25,805 bases of DNA, taken from contig JBGPBV010000097.1 in assembly GCA_041481445.1 (NCBI GenBank), positions 1 to 25,805 on the forward strand, written 5' to 3'. A program made the position numbers and the translations under genes. Origin of the DNA: AA29 sp041481445 (GTDB lineage: Bacteria; Acidobacteriota; Vicinamibacteria; Fen-336). Position 1 is the first letter of the stretch. Each line of letters opens with the position of its first letter. The notes under the pieces are model-generated. The model worked only from the letters and a program-made list of their open reading frames with translations, searched no databases and had not been told where the DNA came from. This document shows positions 7,621 through 16,310 of this stretch, one piece after another.

Positions 7621-8010
7621 TCAGTGGTGTCCGATCGGACCGGGCCGCATGGCCAGCCAGCGCAGCGTCGCGCAGCCCACGGCGCGGCGCAGCGCGGCCC
7701 GGACCGCGCGCAGCGGAAACGGCTTGGTCACCACCGCGTCCGCCAACCCGCGGCACGACTCGAGGCGGTCCGGGTCGCCGGACATCACCACCACCCCCAT
7801 CGGCGACATCGCCCGCGCGCGCTCCACCAGGTCCTCGCCCCTCACGACGGGGAGGTCGAGGTCGGTCAGGAGCACGTCGAAGCGCTCCGATTCGAGCCTC
7901 TTCAAGCCTTCCGGACCGGAGCCACAGCTCCGCACCTGGAACTCGGGCGGCAGGGCCGCCTCGAGCAGGGCCCGCAAGTCGTCGTCATCCTCCACCAGCA
8001 GCACGATCAT
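7621..8010 (-). CDS. Stand-alone receiver domain protein
   Basis: 129 residues from the ATG at 8010; the frame extends upstream to 8112, but the receiver begins exactly at MIVLLVEDDDDLRALLEAAL. Phospho-acceptor D50 (DVLLTDLDLP), the switch residue S77 and K96 (VVTKPF) are in place. A short basic tail (LRRAVGCATLRWLAMRPG) follows and no output domain. It is divergent from the CadC-like regulator at 8136. It resembles the receiver at 11463-11837 in style, with DAVxxKPF and a similar spacing, so the two may be paralogs. Its partner kinase cannot be told from the sequence. Confidence 0.86.
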   Translation of the reverse strand: MIVLLVEDDDDLRALLEAALPPEFQVRSCGSGPEGLKRLESERFDVLLTDLDLPVVRGEDLVERARAMSPMGVVVMSGDPDRLESCRGLADAVVTKPFPLRAVRAALRRAVGCATLRWLAMRPGPIGHH

Positions 8011-8108
8011 GTCCCTCGTCCTCCGGGCCGGCAGTCGTCCCTGGTCGCGGCCATCCGGAAGATGAGGCACGGCCGCCGCCTCCCCACGGTGGCCGTGCCG
8101 AAAGTCCC

Positions 8109-8122
8109 CCAAGGTTTTTCCA
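8109..8122 (-). promoter_or_regulatory. TGGAAAAACCYTGG motif, copy 1
   Basis: On the minus strand this reads TGGAAAAACCTTGG, differing by one base from the motif at 11398-11411. A second TTTGG lies 11 bases before the CTTGG, giving a weak direct repeat. It sits 13 bases upstream of the start codon of the CadC-like regulator, so it could be an autoregulatory site. Confidence 0.4.
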
Positions 8123-8135
8123 AACGGGGCTGCCG

Positions 8136-9851
8136 ATGACGGGCGCGCCGGACGCCTTCGAGTTCGGGCCCTTCCGGCTGGACGCGGCCAAGCACGTGCT
8201 CTGGCGGGACGGCGACCTGGTGCCGCTGACGCCGAAGGCCCTGGCCGTCCTCCAGGTCCTGGTCGAGGCCCGCGGCGACGTCGTGCCCAAGGCCGACCTC
8301 ATGGCCCGCGTATGGCCGGACGCCGTCGTCGAGGACGCCAACCTCAGCGTCACGGTGGCCGTCCTGCGCCGGGCCCTCGGGACCAGGGAAGGCGGTCCGT
8401 CCTGGGTGGAGACGGTCCCGCGCCGCGGCTACCGATTCGCGGGGCCCTTGCGCGGCCCGGCCGTGGAGCCGCCGCTGGTGCTCGCCGTGCTGCCCTTCCG
8501 CAGCATCGCCGCGGAGCCCGAGCCGCACCTCGGCCTGGGCATGGCCGACGCGCTGATCGCGCGCCTCACCGGCGTCGAGAACCTGCGCGTGCGGCCGACG
8601 GGAGCCGTGGCCCATTACGCATCCGAGCCCCGGGCGCCCCTGTCCGCGGCGGAGGAGCTGGGCGTGGACGCCGTGCTCGACGGGACGGTGCAGCGGCACG
8701 GCGACCGCCTGCGGCTCTCCGTGCAGCTGGTGCCGCGCAGCGCGGGGCTGCCACCGTGGGCGGCCCAGTTCGAGGCCGCGCTCGAGGACGTCTTCGCCGT
8801 CCAGGACGAGGTCGCGGAGAAGGTCGTCTCCGCCCTGAGCGCCCGGCTCGGCCGGTGGCGGGGCGCACCCGGCTGGGCCACTCGCCGCACGAGCGCGGAG
8901 GCCTGGGAGACCTGGCTGCGCGGGTGCTACTTCTGGGTGCGTCTCGACATCGAAGGCGTCTCGAAGGCGGTCGGCTGCTTCGGCGAGGCCGCCACCCGCG
9001 ACCCGGCCTGGGCCCCGCCGCACGCGGGTCTGGCCGGCGCGCACGTGCTCCTGGCCTTCGGCGGCATCGTGCCCCCCCGCCAGGCCTGGCGGCTGGCGGA
9101 CGAGTGCGCCCAGGAGGCCCTGCGCCGTGATCCGAGCCTGCCCGAGGCGCACCTGGCCCGGGCCTGGGTGGCCCTCTATCGTGACTGGGCCTGGGAAGAA
9201 GCGCGGGCCATCGTCGACCGGGCAGTGGCCCTCGGGCCGGCGGAGCTGCATCAGTGGCGGGCCTTCATCCTCGCCCTGCTCGGAGAGACCGGCCAGGCCA
9301 TGGGGGCCCTGGCCCGCGCGCAAGAGGCCGACCCCCTCTCCGCGGTCGCGCTCGCCCTCGCCGCGTTCCTCCACGACGTCGCCGGCGACTACAAGGAGTC
9401 TCTCGCCGTGTCGCGGCGCGCGGTCGAGCTGCGCCGCGAGCATTACCTCGGATACTGGCGGTTGGGGGTGGCGCTCGCGCACCTGCGTCGCCACGACGAG
9501 GCCATCCCCGCCTTCCGGCGGGCGGTCGAGTGCTCGGCCGGAGGCGTCGTGATGAAGAGCGAGCTGGCCTGGGCCCTGGCCGTGGCCGGCCAGGCCGACG
9601 AGGCCAGGTCGATCCTGGCGGAGATCGACGCCGCCGCGCACACGACGTACGTCTCCCCCTACGAGCGGGCGAAGGTGCTGGCCGCCCTCCACGACGAGGA
9701 GGGCGCCCTGGAGCAGCTCGAGCGTTCGGCCGAGGACCGGGATCCCTGGATCACCCTGCTCGACGTGGACCCCGCGCTGGACCCCCTGCGGGGCGGGTCG
9801 CGCTTCCAGCGCCTGGCCGCCCGCGTGTTGCGACGCGAGCCCGCGTCGTGA
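8136..9851 (+). CDS. CadC-like winged-helix regulator with TolB-like and TPR domains
   Basis: 571 residues. The ATG at 8136 was chosen because the DNA-binding domain begins at once (FEFGPFRLDAAKHVLWRDG). Residues about 8-105 are an OmpR/PhoB-type winged helix (LTPKALAVLQVLVE, VWPDAVVEDANLSVTVAVLRRALG, ending VPRRGYRFAG). Residues about 112-225 are the TolB/FlgO-like segment (VLAVLPFRSI, LGLGMADALIARLTG, AAEELGVDAVLDGTVQRHGDRLRLSVQLV). The rest is a run of TPR-like helices to the C-terminus. There is no membrane segment between head and TolB part, so it is a cytoplasmic one-component-style regulator without a receiver. It shares overall design with the regulator at the left edge but uses a different DNA-binding head. 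It is followed by a porin gene. Confidence 0.9.
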   Translation: MTGAPDAFEFGPFRLDAAKHVLWRDGDLVPLTPKALAVLQVLVEARGDVVPKADLMARVWPDAVVEDANLSVTVAVLRRALGTREGGPSWVETVPRRGYRFAGPLRGPAVEPPLVLAVLPFRSIAAEPEPHLGLGMADALIARLTGVENLRVRPTGAVAHYASEPRAPLSAAEELGVDAVLDGTVQRHGDRLRLSVQLVPRSAGLPPWAAQFEAALEDVFAVQDEVAEKVVSALSARLGRWRGAPGWATRRTSAEAWETWLRGCYFWVRLDIEGVSKAVGCFGEAATRDPAWAPPHAGLAGAHVLLAFGGIVPPRQAWRLADECAQEALRRDPSLPEAHLARAWVALYRDWAWEEARAIVDRAVALGPAELHQWRAFILALLGETGQAMGALARAQEADPLSAVALALAAFLHDVAGDYKESLAVSRRAVELRREHYLGYWRLGVALAHLRRHDEAIPAFRRAVECSAGGVVMKSELAWALAVAGQADEARSILAEIDAAAHTTYVSPYERAKVLAALHDEEGALEQLERSAEDRDPWITLLDVDPALDPLRGGSRFQRLAARVLRREPAS

Positions 9852-9887
9852 GAGGGTGGCCGTCGCTTCCTCATGGGAGGTTCGACG

Positions 9888-11369
9888 ATGGTGCGCTCTC
9901 TTCCCGCGGCCACGATCCTGGCCGCCGCGCTGCTTTCACCGGCCCACCCTCTCGCGGCCGGGCCCCAGGACGCCCGCCCGGAGAGCACGCCTCCGGACCT
10001 GACGCTGGCCGACCTGGCACGGGTGGTCCAGCAGCAGGGACGTCTCCTCGAGGAGCAGGGAAAGGAGATCCAGGCCCTCCGGGCGCAGCTCGAGACCACG
10101 CGCGCGCTCGGCGCCTCCAACCCTGACCACGTCCAGCCGATCGAGCAGAAGCCGCCGGCGACGGGGCCCGCGGCCGAGGCGCGGATCGCCCAGGCCGAGC
10201 CGTCCGACCAGAAGGTCCCTGTGGTGCCCTCCGACATGGTGTCCACGGGGGAGTTCCCGGGCTCCTTCCGCGTTCCGGGAACCGACGCCGCCCTCCGCAT
10301 CAGCGGCCTCGTACGCATGACCGACGTCAACACGTTCGGGCCGCTGGGCACGGAGGACCGCTTCGTGACCTCCTCGATCCCGGTCTCGGGGACCCCCGAG
10401 GCGGGAAAGGAGCCGCGCACGACCTTCACGGCCAACCCGAGCCGGTTCAGCTTCGACCTGCGGACCCCCACCGGCATCGGCGCCATGCGCGCGTTCATCG
10501 AGGGCGACTTCGGCGGCTCCAGCCGCACGCTGCGCCTGCGGCACGCGTACGGCCAGTGGGGTCCCTGGGTCATCGGGCAGACGTGGTCCACCTTCTCCGA
10601 CCCCGAAGCGGAGCCCGACGGCATCGACTTCGAGGGCCTCAACGCCATATCGCTCTTCCGGCAGCCGCAGATCCGCTTCACCCACCGGTTCCAGGACCGG
10701 CTGCGCCTCGCGCTCGCCCTGGAGAACCCCTCTCCGGACATCACGGGCACGAGCGGGGTCAGCCAGGCCCCCGACGTCATCGTCCGGATCCGCTGGGCGC
10801 CTGGCCAGTTCATGGCCCCCCTCGGATTCCTGCACCGTCAGGGATCCCACCTCCAGGCCGCCCTGCTCTTCCGTCAGATCCGCGGCCAGTCGCCCGCCGA
10901 TCCGAACGTCACGCTCTCCACGGTCGGCTTCGGCGGCCACGTCAGCGGCCGCCTCTCCGTGCCCGGGCGCAGCGACCGCTCGCAGGTCATGTTCGCGCTC
11001 TATGCCGGCCAGGGGATCGGCCGCTACATCACGGACCTCGGGACCCTTGGAGGCCAGGATGCCGTCTACGACCCCGCGACCCAGGCCCTCGACACGCTCC
11101 CCGTCTTCGCGGCCTATGCCGGGGTCGAGCGGCGATGGAGCTCCACGCTGCGATCGACGGTGACCTACGGCTACGTCCGCGTGGACAACCTGGCGATCCA
11201 GCCGCTCGACGCGCTGCGCTCCACCAACCGCGGCTCGCTGAACCTGTCCTGGTCGCCCATCTCCCGCGTGGACCTGGTGGCCGAATACCTGCTCGGGAAC
11301 CGGACCAACAAGGACGGCAACCACGGCTTTTCCAACCAGTTGCAGCTCGGAGGCAACTTCCGGTTCTAG
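9888..11369 (+). CDS. DcaP-like outer-membrane porin
   Basis: 493 residues. GGGAGG at 9875-9880 lies 7 bases before the ATG at 9888, which is why I prefer it over an ATG at 9873. A signal peptide (AATILAAALLSPAHPLAAG) is followed by a predicted coiled coil (LADLARVVQQQGRLLEEQGKEIQALRAQL) and a linker. Then comes a beta-barrel whose first strands match the DcaP family style: ALRISGLVRMTDVN, RFSFDLRTPTGIGAMRAFIEGDF, LRLRHAYGQWGPWVIGQTWSTFSD. The chain ends in an aromatic (NFRF), as expected for outer-membrane assembly. DcaP porins pass dicarboxylates or other anions; the substrate here is unknown. It starts 36 bases after the regulator and may be its target or in its operon. Confidence 0.87.
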   Translation: MVRSLPAATILAAALLSPAHPLAAGPQDARPESTPPDLTLADLARVVQQQGRLLEEQGKEIQALRAQLETTRALGASNPDHVQPIEQKPPATGPAAEARIAQAEPSDQKVPVVPSDMVSTGEFPGSFRVPGTDAALRISGLVRMTDVNTFGPLGTEDRFVTSSIPVSGTPEAGKEPRTTFTANPSRFSFDLRTPTGIGAMRAFIEGDFGGSSRTLRLRHAYGQWGPWVIGQTWSTFSDPEAEPDGIDFEGLNAISLFRQPQIRFTHRFQDRLRLALALENPSPDITGTSGVSQAPDVIVRIRWAPGQFMAPLGFLHRQGSHLQAALLFRQIRGQSPADPNVTLSTVGFGGHVSGRLSVPGRSDRSQVMFALYAGQGIGRYITDLGTLGGQDAVYDPATQALDTLPVFAAYAGVERRWSSTLRSTVTYGYVRVDNLAIQPLDALRSTNRGSLNLSWSPISRVDLVAEYLLGNRTNKDGNHGFSNQLQLGGNFRF

Positions 11370-11389
11370 GCCCCGGCGCCTGCTCTTGC

Positions 11390-11411
11390 AAAAACCCTGG
11401 AAAAACCCTGG
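11390..11411 (+). repeat. 11-bp tandem direct repeat (AAAAACCCTGG, two copies)
   Basis: Two exact copies of AAAAACCCTGG at 11390-11400 and 11401-11411. They lie between the porin stop and the stand-alone receiver start (11463). An 11-bp period fits binding of two OmpR/PhoB-type winged helices on the same DNA face. A related sequence lies at 8109-8122 before the CadC-like gene. Confidence 0.65.
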
Positions 11412-11462
11412 CCCCGCTGCCGGGACGCCGGCGCCCGCGGCGCGTATCTTCCAGCGCGTAAG

Positions 11463-11837
11463 ATGCGGATCCTCATTGTCGAAGATCAACCCGCGCTCCG
11501 GACGATCCTGGAGATGGTGTTCCAGGCCGAGCACGACGTGCGGGCGACGGGAACGGGGGCGAGCGCGCTCGAGATCCTGGGCTCCTGGCCCCCGGAGATC
11601 CTCATCTCCGACCTCGCGATGCCGGGAGTGCAGGGTGAGGAGGTGGCGCAGGCCGCCGCCGCCCTCCCCTCCCCTCCCCACATCGTGCTGATGTCGGCCG
11701 AGCGGACGCGCCTCGACACCGCCCGTCCCCTGGCCGATGCCGTGTTCCGCAAGCCCTTCGAGCTGGACGAGCTGACCAGCCTGGTCGCGCGCTTCCACCA
11801 GCGCTCCACGGGACGTCTCTCTCAGGAGAAAGCATGA
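11463..11837 (+). CDS. Stand-alone receiver domain protein
   Basis: 124 residues. The receiver is complete: E7/D8 (RILIVEDQPALRTIL), phospho-acceptor D50 (EILISDLAMPG), switch S78 and K97 (AVFRKPFELDEL). A short polar tail follows and there is no output domain. Its stop overlaps the ATG of the META lipoprotein (ATGA at 11834-11837), so the two are translationally coupled. That pairing of a phospho-switch with a secreted lipoprotein is odd and suggests a shared stress response. The tandem repeat at 11390-11411 is 51 bases upstream and may control both genes. Confidence 0.88.
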   Translation: MRILIVEDQPALRTILEMVFQAEHDVRATGTGASALEILGSWPPEILISDLAMPGVQGEEVAQAAAALPSPPHIVLMSAERTRLDTARPLADAVFRKPFELDELTSLVARFHQRSTGRLSQEKA

Positions 11838-12301
11838 CGACGAAGATCACGATGCCCCTGGCCGCCGTCTCCCTGATGCTCGCCCTCGCGGGCTGCAGCC
11901 TCTCCGGCGGGACGCCGGTTCCCTCCGCGCCGAGCGCCGGCGGATCGGCCACGGCCGCCGCGGCGACGATCCCCACGGGCACGTGGCGCCTCGTCTCCCT
12001 TCGCGAGACGGGGCAAGCCGAGGTTGCCGTGAGCCATCCCGAGCTGTTCACGGCCGAGCTCACCGCGGACGGACAGGTCAACCTCCGTGCGGACTGCAAC
12101 CGGTGCCATGGCACCTACACCGCCGGGGATCGCCGGCTGAGCGTGGGCGCGATGGCCTGCACCCGTGCGTTCTGTGTCGCCACCGCGCCCCTGGATACCA
12201 CCTTCGCAGGCCTCGTCGGCGGCGCGCAGACCTGGACCGCGTCCGACGACCAGCACCTCGATCTGGCCTCCGACGCCGGCGTCCTCCGCTTCCAGCGCTA
12301 G
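11834..12301 (+). CDS. META-domain lipoprotein, second paralog
   Basis: 155 residues. The signal peptide ends in a lipobox (MLALAGCS), so it should be a lipoprotein. After an Ala/Ser/Pro linker the META-like domain starts at GTWRLVSL and contains QVNLRADCNRCHGTY and ACTRAFC. These are the same four-cysteine signatures as in the META protein at 3122-3556, so the two are paralogs flanking the signalling cluster. An AGGAG lies in the end of the receiver gene just before the ATG, and the two genes overlap by four bases. Exact function unknown. Confidence 0.85.
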   Translation: MTTKITMPLAAVSLMLALAGCSLSGGTPVPSAPSAGGSATAAAATIPTGTWRLVSLRETGQAEVAVSHPELFTAELTADGQVNLRADCNRCHGTYTAGDRRLSVGAMACTRAFCVATAPLDTTFAGLVGGAQTWTASDDQHLDLASDAGVLRFQR

Positions 12302-12313
12302 CACCCCCGGCGC

Positions 12314-12331
12314 ATCGGACCTTGGTCCCAT
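12314..12331 (+). promoter_or_regulatory. GGACC-type palindrome, copy F
   Basis: ATCGGACCTTGGTCCCAT, core GGACCTTGGTCC (12317-12328). It lies in the 63-base gap between the META lipoprotein and the outer-membrane barrel gene, centred about 42 bases before the latter's ATG. Confidence 0.7.
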
Positions 12332-12364
12332 TGCGGGCGGCCGGCCCCCGATTCACACTGACGC

Positions 12365-12991
12365 ATGTGTCGTGAGGGCGCCGGGCGTGCCCGCGGACGC
12401 CGGGCCGTGCTGGCCCTGGTGCCCTTGTTGCTGGCTGCGCGCCTGGGCGCCGGCGACGTGCAACTGGCCCCGTTCGCCGGCTTCCAGTTCGGCGGCCGCG
12501 TGTACTCGCCGGCTTACCAGGCCTCGTTCTCGCTGCACGAGTCCGCCGATTTCGGCGCCACGCTGGACGTGCCGGTGGCCCCGCGCTGGCGCCTCGAGGT
12601 CCTCTACTCCAGGCAGAAGACCGAGCTGCGCCCCCGCACGTCGCGCGCCCCCAGGTTCGCGCAGACGGTCGAGCACTACATGGCGGGCATCGTGGAGGAG
12701 CCGGAATCGGACGGCCCCATCCGGTTCTTCGGGGTCGCGCTGCTCGGCGCGACGCGTCTCGACCCCGGCGTCGGCGGGACGGACAGCGAGGTGCGGTTCG
12801 CGCTCGGCCTGTCGCTGGGGGCCAAGGTGCTCGCCTCGACGCACCTCGGCTTCCGGTTCGAGGCCCGAGGGTTCTACACGGTCGTCGAGAGCGGAGGCGG
12901 CCTCTATTGCCGGGGCGGCTGCCTCTTCACGTTCAGCGGCTCCGGCATCGGGCAGGGCGACGTCACGGCCGGGCTCATCCTGAGGTTCTGA
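12365..12991 (+). CDS. Outer-membrane beta-barrel protein
   Basis: 208 residues. A basic start and hydrophobic core (AVLALVPLLLAARLGAG) form a signal peptide. The mature part alternates amphipathic strands with Gly/aromatic ends: VQLAPFAGFQFGGRVYS, FGATLDVPVAPRWRLEVLYSRQ, EVRFALGLSLGAKVLAS, LGFRFEARGFYTVV, and ends VTAGLILRF with the C-terminal Phe of outer-membrane proteins. It has a small Cys pair (YCRGGC) in a late loop. The size fits an 8-stranded barrel of the OmpW/OmpA-like kind; I cannot name a subfamily. A palindrome copy sits upstream, and no Shine-Dalgarno sequence is visible. Confidence 0.8.
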   Translation: MCREGAGRARGRRAVLALVPLLLAARLGAGDVQLAPFAGFQFGGRVYSPAYQASFSLHESADFGATLDVPVAPRWRLEVLYSRQKTELRPRTSRAPRFAQTVEHYMAGIVEEPESDGPIRFFGVALLGATRLDPGVGGTDSEVRFALGLSLGAKVLASTHLGFRFEARGFYTVVESGGGLYCRGGCLFTFSGSGIGQGDVTAGLILRF

Positions 12992-13013
12992 CCCCTCTCG
13001 TCAAGCAACGTCA

Positions 13014-13604
13014 TCAGGGGGTGGCACCGCCCGCGGCCGCCCGCACGTAGACCAGGCGCAGCTCGAGCGGTTTCTTCAGGAGCGAGTCCTCCCAGCGGAC
13101 GGTCTGGATGAGGAGGCCGGCGGAGGGCACGAGGGTCAGCATCTCGAGCATCTTGCGGCCCTTGTCGCCCTCCTCCTCCAGCACGAGCTGCTCGCCCTTC
13201 CAGCGGATGCGGCACTTGAGCTTGCGCCCCTGCCCGTCCTCGCGAGTGCTCTCGCGGCCGAAGTAGAAGATGCGCGAGATGTTGTCACCGTGGTAGAGCT
13301 TGATCTCGCTGGCCGTCTGCTCGACGTCGAAGCGGTCGAGCTGTCCGGCGATGCTGAGCAGCCAATCGCGCAGCTCCACCCGCTCCACGCCGCTGCGCGT
13401 ACCCGGGACGGGTAGGATGGTGAGCGGGCTGGTACCCCCGCTGACCTGCCCGGACCCGGTCACCTCCTCGATGCGCGTCTTGGCGTCGTCGCTGCGGGCG
13501 TGGTCCAGGCGCCAGGAGCCGCTGAAATCGGGCGGCGCGGCGAAGGCCGGCCCGGCCAGTACGGCCAGGAGGGGCGCCGCCAGGACACTCCGGCGAAGGC
13601 TCAT
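13014..13604 (-). CDS. Secreted protein of unknown function
   Basis: 196 residues from the ATG at 13604; the frame reaches back to 13640, but the signal peptide starts at MSLRRSVLAAPLLAVLAG and is cleaved after AFA. The mature protein begins with DFSGSWRLDHARSD, a start common in secreted Acidobacteriota proteins of lipocalin-like type. It is followed by beta-rich segments (EIKLYHGDNISRIFYFG, KLKCRIRWKGEQLVLEEEG, KPLELRLVYVR). I infer a small periplasmic beta-barrel or calycin-like fold. It is convergent with the outer-membrane barrel gene and has a weaker palindrome close to its start. Confidence 0.8.
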   Translation of the reverse strand: MSLRRSVLAAPLLAVLAGPAFAAPPDFSGSWRLDHARSDDAKTRIEEVTGSGQVSGGTSPLTILPVPGTRSGVERVELRDWLLSIAGQLDRFDVEQTASEIKLYHGDNISRIFYFGRESTREDGQGRKLKCRIRWKGEQLVLEEEGDKGRKMLEMLTLVPSAGLLIQTVRWEDSLLKKPLELRLVYVRAAAGGATP

Positions 13605-13612
13605 CTCGACGC

Positions 13613-13630
13613 TCGGACCCAGAGTCCAAT
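13613..13630 (-). promoter_or_regulatory. GGACC-type palindrome, copy G (weak)
   Basis: On the minus strand ATTGGACTCTGGGTCCGA: half-sites GGAC and GTCC with a centre one base longer than in the other copies. It is only about 17 bases from the ATG at 13604, closer than the rest. It may be a diverged site. Confidence 0.42.
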
Positions 13631-13740
13631 GCAGGCTCACTCGACGACCTCCGTGCTCCGGAGTCTATCCGGCATGGGCTGAGGATAGCACCCGCCCTTC
13701 GGCATTATGATCCATCGCGCTTGGAGCACCGGGAGGGCCG

Positions 13741-14937
<1,197 letters not shown>

Positions 14938-14950
14938 GCGAAACCAGTGA

Positions 14951-14983
14951 GCTCTCCGCCGCCGGTGTTTGGCGGTGGAGAGC
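14951..14983 (+). other. Strong intergenic hairpin
   Basis: Stem GCTCTCCGCCGCC / GGCGGTGGAGAGC, 13 pairs including one G-T pair, with a 7-base loop. It begins 13 bases after the oxidoreductase stop. It is not followed by a T run, so it is more likely an mRNA-stabilising, processing or weak terminator structure within the operon than a classical terminator. Confidence 0.7.
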
Positions 14984-15067
14984 GACGGGGGGTTTCAGGG
15001 GGGGAGCCGGAGCCCATCGGAATGAGGCGCAGCGTTCCCCCCCTGAGATAAAACGACGGAGAAGACC

Positions 15068-16309
15068 ATGACCATCGAATTCAAGCCCGAGTACATGCAG
15101 ATGTCGGTGCTGACGGCGGCGCTGCAGGAGCTGACTCCGCGCGACAAGCGGCGCCAGGACCCTGACCTCGCCATCGAGGACTGGATCCAGTTCGCCCGCG
15201 AGCTCGGCGTCCATCGGATCCAGCTCTCCTCGGCCCTGCCCGAGGAGCTGGCCGACGTGCCGCCGGAGGCGATGCTCGACCCCGTGGCCGACCACCTCAA
15301 CGTGCTCAAGCCGCTCGACCCCGCCCGCGTCCGCCGGATCGAGTCCGCGCTGAAGGCGTCCGAGATGAGCTTCTCGGACCTCGGCTACTTCGACAACATG
15401 CTGGTGGGCGACGAGCGGCTGCGCCGGATCAAGCACGACTGGATGGTCAAGATCATGGACGCGGCGGTCGCCCTCGGGGTGAAGGCGGTCTGTGGCTTCG
15501 TCGGCCGCAACGTGTCCCTGGACATGGACCAGAACCTCGACTTTTTCGAGGCCTCGTTCGTGCCTCTCTTGAAGGCGGCGAAGGACCGGGGGCTCGAGTA
15601 CCGCGTCGAGCAGTGCCCGATGCCGGGCTGGAACACCACCGACCTCTGGCACAACCAGATCGGCTACACGCCGGGCATGTGGATCCGCCTCCACCGCATC
15701 GCGGAGAAGCACAAGGTGGGCGACCAGCTCCGCGTCCACTACGATCCCTCCCACGCGATCCTGATGGGCCAGAACACGCGCGACGTCTTCCAGTTCCTGA
15801 AGGACGAGGGGTACGCGTTCCTCATCGGCGGGTTCCACGTCAAGGGGCAGGTCATCAACCCGAAGGGGGTCGCGGAATGGGGGTACGGCGGCCAGACCGT
15901 GGGCCGCGGCGACCGCAAGGACGGCAAGCCCGATCCCGATTTGCGCAAGCAGTCGGCGGCCTGGCTCAAGCAGGTGGTGCTGGCCACGCACGAGCTGCCG
16001 GGCACCGCGCGGCACGACCCGCTCGCCTACCTCCAGAACCGGACGGTGGACTGGCTGGACCACCAGCTCGCCGCCCGCGAGCTGCTGGAGTTCAAGAACG
16101 GCGTGTCCAAGGTGGACCTCGTGGTCGAGCACGAGTACCCGGACGCCCGCGTCCAGGACCCGCGCAAGCTCGCCCCCATCCTCAAGGGATCGATCGCGTT
16201 CACGCGCGCCATCGACGAGGCCGCCGCCAACATGTTCGCGCTGCACCGGGTCCTGGAGAGCCAGGGCATCAAGGTGCAGGGCGTCGGCCGCGAGGCCTAC
16301 CGGAGCTGA
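15068..16309 (+). CDS. Xylose-isomerase-like TIM-barrel protein (sugar isomerase/epimerase family)
   Basis: 413 residues; AACGACGGAGAAGACC gives a GGAG just before the ATG. The chain has the AP-endonuclease-2/sugar isomerase pattern of TIM-barrel strands and metal-binding positions: WIQFARELGVHRIQLSSALP, VKAVCGFVGRN, LEYRVEQCPMPGWN, LRVHYDPSHAILMG, and GGFHVKGQVIN, with E/D/H residues suited to a divalent metal. It is longer than the usual 270-300 residues; the extra part (about 320-413) is helical and closes the protein. It probably acts on the product of the preceding oxidoreductase. The exact reaction is unknown. Confidence 0.85.
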   Translation: MTIEFKPEYMQMSVLTAALQELTPRDKRRQDPDLAIEDWIQFARELGVHRIQLSSALPEELADVPPEAMLDPVADHLNVLKPLDPARVRRIESALKASEMSFSDLGYFDNMLVGDERLRRIKHDWMVKIMDAAVALGVKAVCGFVGRNVSLDMDQNLDFFEASFVPLLKAAKDRGLEYRVEQCPMPGWNTTDLWHNQIGYTPGMWIRLHRIAEKHKVGDQLRVHYDPSHAILMGQNTRDVFQFLKDEGYAFLIGGFHVKGQVINPKGVAEWGYGGQTVGRGDRKDGKPDPDLRKQSAAWLKQVVLATHELPGTARHDPLAYLQNRTVDWLDHQLAARELLEFKNGVSKVDLVVEHEYPDARVQDPRKLAPILKGSIAFTRAIDEAAANMFALHRVLESQGIKVQGVGREAYRS

Positions 16310-16310
16310 C

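Noticed and set aside
11370..11395. Possible sigma54 promoter (CCGGCG...TTGCA) before the stand-alone receiver
   Set aside because: The GG and GC elements are one base too far apart and the -24 box is poorly matched.
12991..13022. Bidirectional terminator between the outer-membrane barrel gene and the secreted-protein gene
   Set aside because: Only a 5-6 bp stem (ACCCC/GGGGT) with a loop over 20 bases and no T or A run.
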